A stretch of DNA of 64,000 bases from Rufibacter psychrotolerans (GTDB taxonomy: Bacteria > Bacteroidota > Bacteroidia > Cytophagales > Hymenobacteraceae): the NCBI RefSeq assembly GCF_016924645.1, contig NZ_JAFFJV010000005.1:124001-188000 (forward strand), given 5' to 3'. The notes below the pieces were generated by a model. It saw only the letters and a list, made by a program, of their open reading frames with translations, was not told the origin of the DNA and did no database searches. This document shows, in pieces, positions 43,210 through 51,089 of the stretch (position 1 is its first letter; the number at the start of each line of letters is the position of its first letter). A program made the translations under genes and the position numbers.

Positions 43210-43250
43210 AAAACAGCCCGAAAGCGATGGAACGTTTTCGGGCTGTTTCT
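43210..43250 (+). terminator. Terminator of the GNAT gene
   Basis: AAACAGCCCGAAA (43211-43223) pairs with the later TTTTCGGGCTGTTT, then CTTTG. Confidence 0.8.
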
Positions 43251-43330
43251 TTGAAAGTAGGCCAGAAACGGGAGAGATTGACAAGAGTGCTGTTCTCTAA
43301 CAACGAACAACTAAAGACTCTCAGCCAAAA

Positions 43331-43636
43331 CTATCCCACTACCTCCAGCACGGTTCTGAAAGCGGCGTATTGGCCGGCGTACTTGGCTTGCATCTTGGCC
43401 TGCAGGGCCTTGTCGTGTTCGCGGTGGTACTCCAGAAGGTCATCCATGTGGCGGGCGTAGTACTGAACGGCGTACGTGGTGCCGCCGTTGTCTTCCTCCT
43501 CCATTACCTTGGCAATCTGGTAGCGCACAAAGTACGTAGTGGCCATTACCTCCGGAATATGGGTTTCCTGCATCCACTGCAGCCATTCGGCCGCCACGGC
43601 ATTGTCAATGTTTACGGTCTCGTTGAACAGAATCAT
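43331..43636 (-). CDS. DUF4286 family protein
   Basis: This 101-residue protein is read from the ATG at 43636; an in-frame TTG at 43642 is less likely. It begins MILFNETVNIDNAVAAEWLQ with WMQETHIPEVMAT, followed by YAVQYYARHMDDLLEYHRE. This is the DUF4286 pattern, a small ferredoxin-like/ABM-like fold common in Bacteroidota. No function is known. It is convergent with the GNAT gene and divergent from the TonB-domain gene. Confidence 0.82.
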   Translation of the reverse strand: MILFNETVNIDNAVAAEWLQWMQETHIPEVMATTYFVRYQIAKVMEEEDNGGTTYAVQYYARHMDDLLEYHREHDKALQAKMQAKYAGQYAAFRTVLEVVG

Positions 43637-43721
43637 TCCCAAAATTAATCTTTATCTTTCAACGATTGAAGGAACGGTTTAGTGCAATATACGAGACTAC
43701 TGGACCGCACAAGTAAAAGGT

Positions 43722-44537
43722 ATGAATAGAATAGGGATGGTGCTGCTGCTATGGGCCGGCAGCGCATTGGCGGTTTTTGCGCAGACAGACTCGCTGGAGT
43801 ACTTAGATAAGGACCGGGTACGGGTAAAATCAAAGGAGGAGGCGACTTACTACAAAATCAGCCACTGGAACGGCGCTCCAGACGGCAGCGGCACGGAAAT
43901 CACCTACTATCTCACCGGCGAAAAAGAAAGCGTGGTGCCCTTTGCAGTGATGGGGGCCGTGCGGGAGGGCGTGGCGATGGACTGGTACAAAAGCGGACAG
44001 GTCTCTGAGAAGAAGTACTACCACCAGAACAGGCTGCAGGGCATTAGTGAGGAATGGTACGCTGACGGCACCCGGAAGGCTCTGATGACGTACTGGCAAG
44101 ACACCCTGCACGGAACGCTGAAGACCTTCTACCCCACCGGTGCCCTTAAACGCAAAGACGTGTACCAGAAAGGCAGACTGAAGGAAGGCCACTGCTATGC
44201 CCCAGACAGCACCGAGCTGCCGTACGTTCCCTACCAGACCCTGGCCGAGTTCCCGAAGGGCGGCACCGCGGGACTACGCAAATTCATCCTCAACCGAGGA
44301 AGGATGCCAGAGGCCGCCATCTTAGCCGGCGTGGGCGGCAAGGTGGTCGTGAACTTTGTGGTGGGCCCCGACGGGAAGGTGGAGCGGGTCTGGATCAAGG
44401 AAGCCAGCTTCAGGGAGTTTGCCCAGGAGGTCATGCGGGTCATGCGGACCATGCCCAACTGGAAGCCGGGCACCCTGGAGGGCGAACCCGTTTCGCAGCG
44501 GTTTGTGCTGCCCATCCGGTTTTCATTCACTCAGTAA
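43722..44537 (+). CDS. TonB C-terminal domain protein with MORN-like repeats
   Basis: This 271-residue protein has a signal peptide (LLLWAGSALAVFAQ). A MORN/toxin-antitoxin-type repeat region follows (EGVAMDWYKSGQVSEKKYYH, GISEEWYADGTRKALMTYW, HGTLKTFYPTGALKRKDVYQ). The C-terminal TonB-type domain carries GGKVVVNFVVGPDGKVERVW and MRTMPNWKPGTLEGEPVSQR, with the final strand FVLPIRFSF. Typical TonB proteins have an N-terminal helix in the inner membrane; here a cleavable signal replaces it, so energy transduction is doubtful and an adaptor role is possible. Confidence 0.85.
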   Translation: MNRIGMVLLLWAGSALAVFAQTDSLEYLDKDRVRVKSKEEATYYKISHWNGAPDGSGTEITYYLTGEKESVVPFAVMGAVREGVAMDWYKSGQVSEKKYYHQNRLQGISEEWYADGTRKALMTYWQDTLHGTLKTFYPTGALKRKDVYQKGRLKEGHCYAPDSTELPYVPYQTLAEFPKGGTAGLRKFILNRGRMPEAAILAGVGGKVVVNFVVGPDGKVERVWIKEASFREFAQEVMRVMRTMPNWKPGTLEGEPVSQRFVLPIRFSFTQ

Positions 44538-44585
44538 CTTGCAGCGCTGTTTTGAGGCTACTTCCCCTGAAACGGGCCTAAAACC

Positions 44586-45821
44586 CTATTCCACGTAATC
44601 CAGGTCTTTGCTGAAGCTTTCGGGCAGGGTGCTGATGGAGACCAGGGCAATGAGGAGGGTGACCGCGCCCAGGAGAGCGGCCGTGGTGAGCAGCCCCAGG
44701 TCATCCTGCAGGCTCTTGAACGAGAGGGTGAGCACCACCACCGCGCCCCGCACAAAGTTGGGCACCGTGGTGGTCACCGTGGCCCTGATGTTGGTGCCAA
44801 ACTGCTCGGCCGCAATGGTCACAAACACCGCCCAGTAGCCCCCGCCAAAGCCCAGCGCCACGCATAAGCCATAGAAGTACGCCTCGCTGGCACCCTGCGC
44901 CAGCAGGTACAGGGCAATGATGCCCGCCAGCAACAGCAAGAACAGCACCACCACCCGTTTGCGGCTCCGCAGTTTCTGGCTGAGCAGACCGCTGGCCAGA
45001 TCGCCCAGCGTAAGCCCAAAGTAAGAGAACGCAATGCCCTTGGCCGCCGAGATAGGCGCCGTGATGTTCAGGGCCTGGCTGATCTCCGGAGAGAACGTGA
45101 TGAGTACGCCCACCACAAACCAGATGGGCACCCCAATGAGAATGCATTTAAGGTATTTGAAAAAGCGGGCGCCGCTGGTAAAGAGGCTCAGGAAGTTGCC
45201 CCGGGGCACCTGCTGCTGCTGAGTGCGCTCAAACATGCCAGATTCATATACCCCTATCCTAAGCAGCAAGAGGAGCAGCCCCAGGCCGCCGCCCACAAAA
45301 TAGGCCGTGCGCCAGTGGAAGTACTCGCCGATCACCCCGGCCAGAATTGCCCCCGAGATGCCCACCGAAGCCACAATGGTGGTGCCGTAGCCCCGTTTCT
45401 CCTTGGGCAGTACCTCGGTTACCAGCGTAATGCCGGCGCCCAGTTCACCGGCCAGGCCCACCCCGGCAATGAACCGGAGCCAGGCGTACAGCTCCAGGTT
45501 GGTGACAAAGCCATTGGCCACGTTAGCGGCAGAATACAAAAAAATAGACCCGAACAGCACCGAGATGCGGCCCCTTTTGTCGCCCAGAACTCCCCAGAAT
45601 ATCCCACCCAACAGCATGCCCGTCATTTGCATATTTATCAGGTAGACCCCGTCTTCCAGCAAGGCCGTGGCATTGGTGATGCCCAGGTCGCGCAGGCTGG
45701 CAATACGCACAATGCTGAAGAGCACCAGGTCATAGATGTCTACAAAATAGCCTAGGGCGGCCACAATCACGGCCGTGTTCAAGAGCTTGCGGTGGGGGGC
45801 CGGCGGGGCAGTGGCTTGCAT
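44586..45821 (-). CDS. MFS transporter
   Basis: This 411-residue protein has about twelve membrane helices. The loop 2-3 signature is GDKRGRIS, and the central loop is followed by a second set of six helices. YFVDIYDLVLFSIVRIASLR and AGVGLAGELGAGITLVTEVL resemble the metabolite:H+ symporter (sialate/aromatic acid) branch. The substrate is unknown. The gene ends close to the convergent TonB-domain gene; a partial shared-core hairpin (44548-44582) lies between. Confidence 0.9.
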   Translation of the reverse strand: MQATAPPAPHRKLLNTAVIVAALGYFVDIYDLVLFSIVRIASLRDLGITNATALLEDGVYLINMQMTGMLLGGIFWGVLGDKRGRISVLFGSIFLYSAANVANGFVTNLELYAWLRFIAGVGLAGELGAGITLVTEVLPKEKRGYGTTIVASVGISGAILAGVIGEYFHWRTAYFVGGGLGLLLLLLRIGVYESGMFERTQQQQVPRGNFLSLFTSGARFFKYLKCILIGVPIWFVVGVLITFSPEISQALNITAPISAAKGIAFSYFGLTLGDLASGLLSQKLRSRKRVVVLFLLLLAGIIALYLLAQGASEAYFYGLCVALGFGGGYWAVFVTIAAEQFGTNIRATVTTTVPNFVRGAVVVLTLSFKSLQDDLGLLTTAALLGAVTLLIALVSISTLPESFSKDLDYVE

Positions 45822-45972
45822 ACAGGAAGAAGCAAATATGGGTTATAGGTCTGTTTTGTACTTTTTGAATAAATGCGTTGCAGCTCCCTTGCGGGGTAAA
45901 TGCTTTATCTCCAGTTTGTTAGATTTGGTCGGGAAATTCTCCCGATTCATCGCTTTGTTGGTAAAAAACATG

Positions 45973-46001
45973 TTGTGCTCCGGAAAAAAGTAATACTTTT
46001 G
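45973..46001 (+). promoter_or_regulatory. Promoter with TTG and TACTTTTG
   Basis: TTG (45973-45975), an 18-base spacer and TACTTTTG (45994-46001), an exact -7 match, lie 25 bases before the TraB/GumN ATG. Confidence 0.65.
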
Positions 46002-46026
46002 TCAAAGTACTGTAACCTTCCTCCCT

Positions 46027-46914
46027 ATGGGCACGTATAAAAGCGCTTTTTTTTGGTTGTTCACCGTAAGCCTGTTCTTTGGAACCTTGCTTCCGAAGAG
46101 TGGGACTTGTGGCACTCCCAACACCCAAAAGAACTCCTTGCTTTGGAAAGTAAGCGGCAAAGGCATCAAGACCTCGTACCTGTACGGGACTTTTCACCTG
46201 GTGCCCAAAGACCAGTTTGTTCTGCCAAGTAAGGTAAAACAAAAATTAGTGAAATCCGAGACAGCGGTGTTTGAGGTTGATCTGGACAGTCCCAAGCTAA
46301 GCAACCTGCTGTCCAAGCACATGCGCATGAGCCAGCCCATTGAAACGCTCATGACCAAGCAAGACTACAATCTGCTCTCGCAGTTTGTGAAGGATAGCCT
46401 GGAGCGGAGCCTGCAGCATTTCCGGTACGTGAAGCCCGGCTACCTGGGCCAGATGCTGCTCTACCCCAAGCTGCTGGGCTACGACCCAGAGTCATACGAC
46501 CTGGCCCTGCTCAACCTGGCCAAGAAATGGTACAAGTCTATCTACGTGCTGGAAACCCCTGAAGAGCAGGTGGCCCTGTTTGACAAAACCACCCTTGAGT
46601 TGCAGACCTCCCAACTGCTCAACAGCGTGAAGCAGTTTGACCAGCAGCGCAAGACCATGCAAAAGATGCTGGCCCTGTACCAGCAAGAGGATCTGGACGG
46701 CCTGTACGCCCTAATTACCTCCCAGGACGAAGCTGCGGAAACCCAGGCGCTCCTGCTGGACGAGCGAAACAAAAAGTGGCTGACTCCCCTGGTGGATATG
46801 ATGCAAAAATCTCCCGCGTTCATTGCCGTAGGCGCGGCCCACCTGCCCGGCGAGGGCGGCCTGATTCAGCTGCTCCGCGAGCAAGGCTACAAGGTGGAAC
46901 CCGTAATGGACTAA
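46027..46914 (+). CDS. TraB/GumN family protein
   Basis: This 295-residue exported protein has an N-terminal hydrophobic signal. LLWKVSGKGIKTSYLYGTFH is the first family block (GTFH carries a conserved His), and FIAVGAAHLPGEGGLIQLLR near the C-terminus is the second (AAHLPG). The TraB/GumN fold resembles the TIKI/erythromycin-esterase-like superfamily, in which conserved His/Glu residues suggest a metalloprotease. The substrate is unknown. It has a good promoter and its own terminator. Confidence 0.88.
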   Translation: MGTYKSAFFWLFTVSLFFGTLLPKSGTCGTPNTQKNSLLWKVSGKGIKTSYLYGTFHLVPKDQFVLPSKVKQKLVKSETAVFEVDLDSPKLSNLLSKHMRMSQPIETLMTKQDYNLLSQFVKDSLERSLQHFRYVKPGYLGQMLLYPKLLGYDPESYDLALLNLAKKWYKSIYVLETPEEQVALFDKTTLELQTSQLLNSVKQFDQQRKTMQKMLALYQQEDLDGLYALITSQDEAAETQALLLDERNKKWLTPLVDMMQKSPAFIAVGAAHLPGEGGLIQLLREQGYKVEPVMD

Positions 46915-46930
46915 GCGGCACAGCCTCCAT

Positions 46931-46971
46931 AAAAAAAGGGTTGGTTCTAAGCAGAGCCAACCCTTTTTTAT
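46931..46971 (+). terminator. Terminator of the TraB/GumN gene
   Basis: AAAAAAGGGTTGG pairs with CCAACCCTTTTTT around GTTCTAAGCAGAG. A separate partial shared-core hairpin follows at 46974-47013. Confidence 0.85.
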
Positions 46972-47062
46972 GGGGCGTTTTAAAGCTGTTTTCTAGAAAA
47001 GGGCTGTAAAACAGAAAAGGCCCCGGCACCGCCGAAGCCTTTTCTTGTATTGGAACCCCTCC

Positions 47063-47617
47063 TTATTGGATGGTGATAGGGAAAGTTACTTCTGCGTCTG
47101 TTTCACCAGTATTGATGGTGCTGGTAGCGCTTTTCAGGTCGGGTTGGTGCTTCAGGACTACTTGCAGGTTGCCGGTAGAGGCCGCTGCCGTGGTGATTCT
47201 GGTGTGAATGCCAATGGGGCGGTTGTTGCTGTCGGTATCAGTATAGGCTACTGTCAGGTTCAGGCCGTTGGAAGCCACGTAGAAGAATTGGTGCTCATCG
47301 CCTTCCTCCTCTACTTCCTCGGTGATGTCCTCGGCGGGGTTCTTCGACTCATCCAGCACTTGCACAGTCACGTCATACGTCTTGTTGGCGGCCAGCGTAG
47401 CGCCGGTCACGGTTGGAGCCTGGCCGCCGTCGCCGTCCAGATCCTGATAAGTTGCGGTGACGGTAGTTCCTCCGCCCTGGGGCTTAAACGCTAGTTTAAC
47501 AGTGGTGATTAGTTCTTCCTCGTTAGTGGGCACGGGATCTTCGTCATTGCTGCACGAAGTCATGAACACAGAAGCGGTGAACAGAATGGCGAGGGATGGT
47601 TTCAAAAATGCTTTCAT
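47063..47617 (-). CDS. Lipoprotein partner of a TonB receptor
   Basis: This 184-residue lipoprotein has the lipobox VFMTSC (cysteine near 22) and an acidic linker (NDEDPVPTNEEE). A beta-rich mature domain follows with TVTATYQDLDGDGGQ, VLDESKNPAEDITEEVEEE and VVLKHQPDLKS. In Bacteroidota such proteins are encoded next to ZnuD/OprC-like TonB receptors and are sometimes labelled type-1 periplasmic-binding-fold proteins. It lies 37 bases after the receptor stop on the same strand, so they are likely one operon. A surface metal-binding role is inferred from that context. Confidence 0.78.
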   Translation of the reverse strand: MKAFLKPSLAILFTASVFMTSCSNDEDPVPTNEEELITTVKLAFKPQGGGTTVTATYQDLDGDGGQAPTVTGATLAANKTYDVTVQVLDESKNPAEDITEEVEEEGDEHQFFYVASNGLNLTVAYTDTDSNNRPIGIHTRITTAAASTGNLQVVLKHQPDLKSATSTINTGETDAEVTFPITIQ

Positions 47618-47654
47618 ATAGATTTCAAATCTTTAGTCTGGTGAAAAAATAAGG

Positions 47655-50114
47655 TTAAAAATTCAGCGGGATGCTCACCCGCAGGGTAATGGACCGGCCT
47701 ACTTCATCGGCGTAGTACCGGAAACGGTTCAGGTAATCGCGGTAGGCGGTGTTCAGGAGATTGCGGCCAATCAGGCCTACCTCAATCTGCTGTTTGCCAA
47801 AATGCAGGGTAGTGCCGGCCTCGGCGTTCAGCAGGAAGTAACCGGCCGGTGGCATGGCGTAATCCCGGGCCAGGTAATTGTCTGGGATGTGGCGCTGCCG
47901 GGCTACGGCTAAGCCACTTACTTGAAGAAAGTTTTGCGCAAATACTCCCCGGGCTCCCAACTGCTCTACCGAATAGCGCAGGCTGTTCTCGTAGCGGTCT
48001 GTGGGAATCCAGATCAGGTACTCATCGGCGGTACGGTTGTAGGCCCGCACCAGAGACGCCTTGGTGGCGAACAGCAGGTGATCCGTCAACTGGTAAGACG
48101 CACTTACATCCAGGCCGGTAAAGGTGGCATTGGTTTGCTTCTGCCGGGCCGTCAGGAACGCGCCTCTGATGGTAAGCGTAGGCACCGTATCGGGTTCCTG
48201 GTAGATGTAGTTGTCAATGAAGTTGTGGTACACACTGATTTCGCCGTTCAGGCGCTTGTTCTGCACGTACGCCAGCGTGGCCATGAAGTTGTAGGCCCGC
48301 TCCACGCCCAGGTTGGCGTTGCCGTACTCATAGGTGCCCGTACCGTGGTGGATGCCGTTGCTGTACAGTTCACTGGTGGTAGGCGAGCGCCAGGCCGTAG
48401 AGGCATTCAGGTTCAGGTCCAGGTGCGGCCCGAAATGGTAGATGGCGCCCAATGTACCAGACAGGTTCTGGAACCGGTGCGTGGGCGTGAGCAGTTCATT
48501 GTCCAGCGCCGACTGACCGGTTCTCTCCGGGGTGTCTTTGCGGTACAACTTGGCCTGCAGGTAGCGGTAATCATATCGGAGTCCCGCCTCCACGTGCCAT
48601 TTGCCTTTCTCCCAGTGCTCAATCCAGAACAAGCCGCCGGTGTGCATCTGGTAAAACGGCACAAAGAAACGGCCCTCGTAGCGGTTGAACTGGTACTGGT
48701 ACGTCGCCCCGATGCTGCCTTTCAAATTCCAGATCAAAGGATGCTCCCAAACTGCTTCGCTGCTGTGCGTGGTGATCTCGAACCGAAGACCGGGCCGGCT
48801 GGAATCGCCGTGGGCATCGTACTCCTCGCGCTGGTTGTATTGCCGGGCATAGGTGAAGAGCAGTCGGCTGGCGGGTCCGGTGCGGTAGAAGCCGTGCAAC
48901 CGGAACAAATCATGCGTCACGTTCTGGTACGGCACCCCAATGTCATAGGTGAAAGCAGCCTCCGGCTCCGGGCGTTCGCGTTGCAGTGCGTTGCGGATAT
49001 CGGTGAGGTTACCCACGTGCGAGGCCGAGAACACGCCTAACTTGGTGTCAAAACGGCTGAAAAAAGCATCTACCCCAAGCTTCTCGCGGGTCCAACCGGC
49101 GGCCGCCGAGAAGTTCTGTTCCTGGTAGCCGGTGTTGGCGAGGTAGTAGTCAGGGGTTTTGCTGTTACCGGCCTTTTTGAGTGTGCCTTGCAGACGCCAG
49201 CTCAGCGACGGAATGCCTGCCGGATTGCTTTCCACCATACCAGACAGCACGCCCTGACGGTTGTGGCTCACGCCCACCAGGTTCAGCTCGGCACTGGTAC
49301 CGGCGGAATCTCTCAACGGTTTAGGTTCTACCAGAATCACGCCGCCAATGGCATCGGCACCGTAGCGTACGCCGGCGGCACCTTTCACCACGGTAAGTTC
49401 AGAGGCCACAAACGGATCAATCTCGGGCGCGTGCTCAGAACCCCACTGCTGGGCCTCGTGGCGCACACCGTTGTTCATAACCAGTACGCGGTTGCTGTGC
49501 ATGCCGTGGATCACGGGCTTGGCGATGCTGGGTCCGGTCTGGATGCTGGTAAGGCCCGTCATCCGCTCCAGCGACTGGGCCAGCGACTGACCCTGGGTCT
49601 GCCGCAGCTCCTGCCCTTTTAGCTGGCTAGTGGCCTGGGTAACTTCTTCGCGTTGCCGGGCCACGCGCACTTCCACGGAGTGCAGTTGCAGGGCGTCTGG
49701 GTGCATCCTGAAATTGATCACCTCGGGCGCCCGTACCGATTTCTCCAGCCGTTCTGGGTTGTAGCCAATGTAAGACACTACCAACCGGTACGTGCCGGGG
49801 CAGAGATCGTGAAAATGGTAATGACCGTTGGCATCGGTGATGCTGGTGTGTTGGGTGCCCTCCAAAACTACGGTGGCACCTATCAATGGGCTGCGATCTT
49901 CGTGGTCTGTGACCGTGCCAGACAAGGTGATGCCGCAATCTTCGGCAGAAGGGGCGTCTTGCAGGGGCGGTACCGGACCCGTTTGTGCCATGGTTCCGGC
50001 CGAAGCCAGACCAATGCACAGCAGAAGCAGCACAAAATAGCTTATGTATTTGCGCAACTCAGTAAGAAAAAAGAAATGGAAAAACAGGAGGATTCCCCTC
50101 CAAACGTCCTTCAA
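47655..50114 (-). CDS. TonB-dependent receptor, ZnuD-like
   Basis: This 819-residue outer-membrane receptor has a signal region, a carboxypeptidase-regulatory-like domain at about 55-130 (GTVTDHEDRSPLIGATVVLE), a plug domain at about 150-270 (SLAQSLERMTGLTSIQTGP, HGMHSNRVLVMNNGVRHE, GADAIGGVILVEPK) and a 22-strand barrel ending in the aromatic RVSIPLNF. The plug sequence with QQWGSEHAPEIDPF resembles ZnuD-like zinc receptors. ATG at 50114 gives a long signal peptide; an in-frame TTG codon about 20 residues later gives a shorter one. It is flanked by a His-rich protein gene and a lipoprotein gene. Confidence 0.9.
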   Translation of the reverse strand: MKDVWRGILLFFHFFFLTELRKYISYFVLLLLCIGLASAGTMAQTGPVPPLQDAPSAEDCGITLSGTVTDHEDRSPLIGATVVLEGTQHTSITDANGHYHFHDLCPGTYRLVVSYIGYNPERLEKSVRAPEVINFRMHPDALQLHSVEVRVARQREEVTQATSQLKGQELRQTQGQSLAQSLERMTGLTSIQTGPSIAKPVIHGMHSNRVLVMNNGVRHEAQQWGSEHAPEIDPFVASELTVVKGAAGVRYGADAIGGVILVEPKPLRDSAGTSAELNLVGVSHNRQGVLSGMVESNPAGIPSLSWRLQGTLKKAGNSKTPDYYLANTGYQEQNFSAAAGWTREKLGVDAFFSRFDTKLGVFSASHVGNLTDIRNALQRERPEPEAAFTYDIGVPYQNVTHDLFRLHGFYRTGPASRLLFTYARQYNQREEYDAHGDSSRPGLRFEITTHSSEAVWEHPLIWNLKGSIGATYQYQFNRYEGRFFVPFYQMHTGGLFWIEHWEKGKWHVEAGLRYDYRYLQAKLYRKDTPERTGQSALDNELLTPTHRFQNLSGTLGAIYHFGPHLDLNLNASTAWRSPTTSELYSNGIHHGTGTYEYGNANLGVERAYNFMATLAYVQNKRLNGEISVYHNFIDNYIYQEPDTVPTLTIRGAFLTARQKQTNATFTGLDVSASYQLTDHLLFATKASLVRAYNRTADEYLIWIPTDRYENSLRYSVEQLGARGVFAQNFLQVSGLAVARQRHIPDNYLARDYAMPPAGYFLLNAEAGTTLHFGKQQIEVGLIGRNLLNTAYRDYLNRFRYYADEVGRSITLRVSIPLNF

Positions 50115-50195
50115 GCGCAGGGTGTTTCTTGCCTGTTTTTACAAAATCAGCTGAAAACAGCGTGACCAGGCAAGTCTGCCTTAAAGGAAAAAGAA

Positions 50196-50528
50196 TTAAC
50201 TAAGCCGGGCCACAGGCGGGCCGCGCGGAGAGGTGGTTTGTGGATAGCTGAACTTCCAGATAAAGGCGTAACCAGCCTGATAGCTGTCTATCAACGGAAT
50301 AGGAGCGGTAAACGCCACTACGGTCTCTGAGGGTTGAAAAGGCGTATTGAACAACTCGGCCGTTGGACAATGCGTGTGCTTGTTGTCAATGTGCGGCCGG
50401 TTCTCGTCGTGGGGTTTGTCTTCTGAGTGCGCGTGGGCGTGCAAAGCCACCAGTACCTTTTCAGGTACCATCACCCGCATAAACAGCAGGAGCAAGAGGT
50501 AGGCACTTATGGTTCTAAGACAACGCAC
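50196..50528 (-). CDS. His-rich membrane-anchored small protein
   Basis: This is a 110-residue protein, best read from the GTG at 50528: an N-terminal hydrophobic helix (ISAYLLLLLFMRVMVP) precedes an exposed tail with HAHAHSEDKPHDENRPHIDN and KHTHCPTAELFNTPF. ATG at 50480 would remove most of the helix. Clustered His and one Cys suggest binding of Zn, Cu or a similar ion. It lies upstream of the TonB receptor gene on the same strand and has its own -7 element. The open frame can begin at a TTG at 50549, inside the promoter element, which is unlikely. Confidence 0.68.
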   Translation of the reverse strand: MRCLRTISAYLLLLLFMRVMVPEKVLVALHAHAHSEDKPHDENRPHIDNKHTHCPTAELFNTPFQPSETVVAFTAPIPLIDSYQAGYAFIWKFSYPQTTSPRGPPVARLS

Positions 50529-50546
50529 TTTCAAAAGGGGAATAAG

Positions 50547-50554
50547 CAAATATA
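50547..50554 (-). promoter_or_regulatory. Promoter -7 element (TATATTTG, minus strand)
   Basis: An exact TAnnTTTG match; the expected start of transcription near 50542 is about 14 bases before the GTG of the His-rich protein gene. Confidence 0.55.
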
Positions 50555-50714
50555 GGTCCTAAAAATAATAGTTGTACAGCAAACGTCAGACAAACAGGAA
50601 GAACGGCAGCTATAAGCTATTGAAACGAGGAGGTGCGGGCTTATGTTTTTAGGGTGTTTCTCAGAAACTGGGCTATAAATGAGAAATGCTTTGCCTTCAC
50701 AGAGTTGCTCTTAT

Positions 50715-50754
50715 CCGCTGGCGCGAGCTTGCAGCTCGTGTCCGCACGCATTCC
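50715..50754 (+). repeat. REP-like unit, left arm of a 40-bp inverted repeat
   Basis: CCGCTGGCGCGAGCTTGCAG continues to a GCATTCC end. The right arm at 50880-50919 is its reverse complement with one mismatch in 40 bp. Between them lies copy B of the ~90-bp element. Confidence 0.8.
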
Positions 50755-50778
50755 CGGGATAATCGATTCACCCACTCC

Positions 50779-50867
50779 TGTCATCTTGGGAAGATCTTGT
50801 AGGCAAACTAGAAAAGCCTTAAAGAGACGCTACTACTGTTTGCTCACAAGATCCTTTCAGGGTGACA
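50779..50867 (-). repeat. ~90-bp inverted-repeat element, copy B
   Basis: Left end TGTCATCTTGGGAAGATCTT, right end ATCCTTTCAGGGTGACA. The loop contains CTAGAAAAGCC before CTACTACTG, so it is inverted relative to copies A, C and D. It is nested in the 40-bp inverted repeat. Outside this composite the 50555-51089 gap holds nothing recognisable. Confidence 0.8.
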
Positions 50868-50879
50868 GAAAGAAGCAAT

Positions 50880-50919
50880 GGAATGCGTGCGGACACGAGC
50901 GGCAAGCTCGCGCCAGCGG
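50880..50919 (-). repeat. REP-like unit, right arm of a 40-bp inverted repeat
   Basis: This begins GGAATGCGTGCGGACACGAG and ends CTCGCGCCAGCGG. It is the reverse complement of 50715-50754 with a single mismatch. Confidence 0.8.
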
Positions 50920-51089
50920 GGCATAAACGAGTAAATTGTTCTTTCATAAAACGCCTCAGCTAATCATTGACATTCGCCAATGCTGCTCCTGCCATATTTT
51001 TTCTGCCATCCTGTCACTTTTGACGTAGGTGGAACAGCTTTTGCCAAGCCTCTTCAAAACCGCAATACATACACATCGATATAAAGGAA

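Noticed and set aside
43722-44537. Classical TonB energy transducer
   Set aside because: It has a cleavable-type signal and no N-terminal inner-membrane helix with proline-rich spacer, and no ExbB/ExbD genes are adjacent.
50633-50926. 97-residue open frame on the + strand
   Set aside because: It covers the REP inverted repeat and element copy B, so it is repeat-derived.
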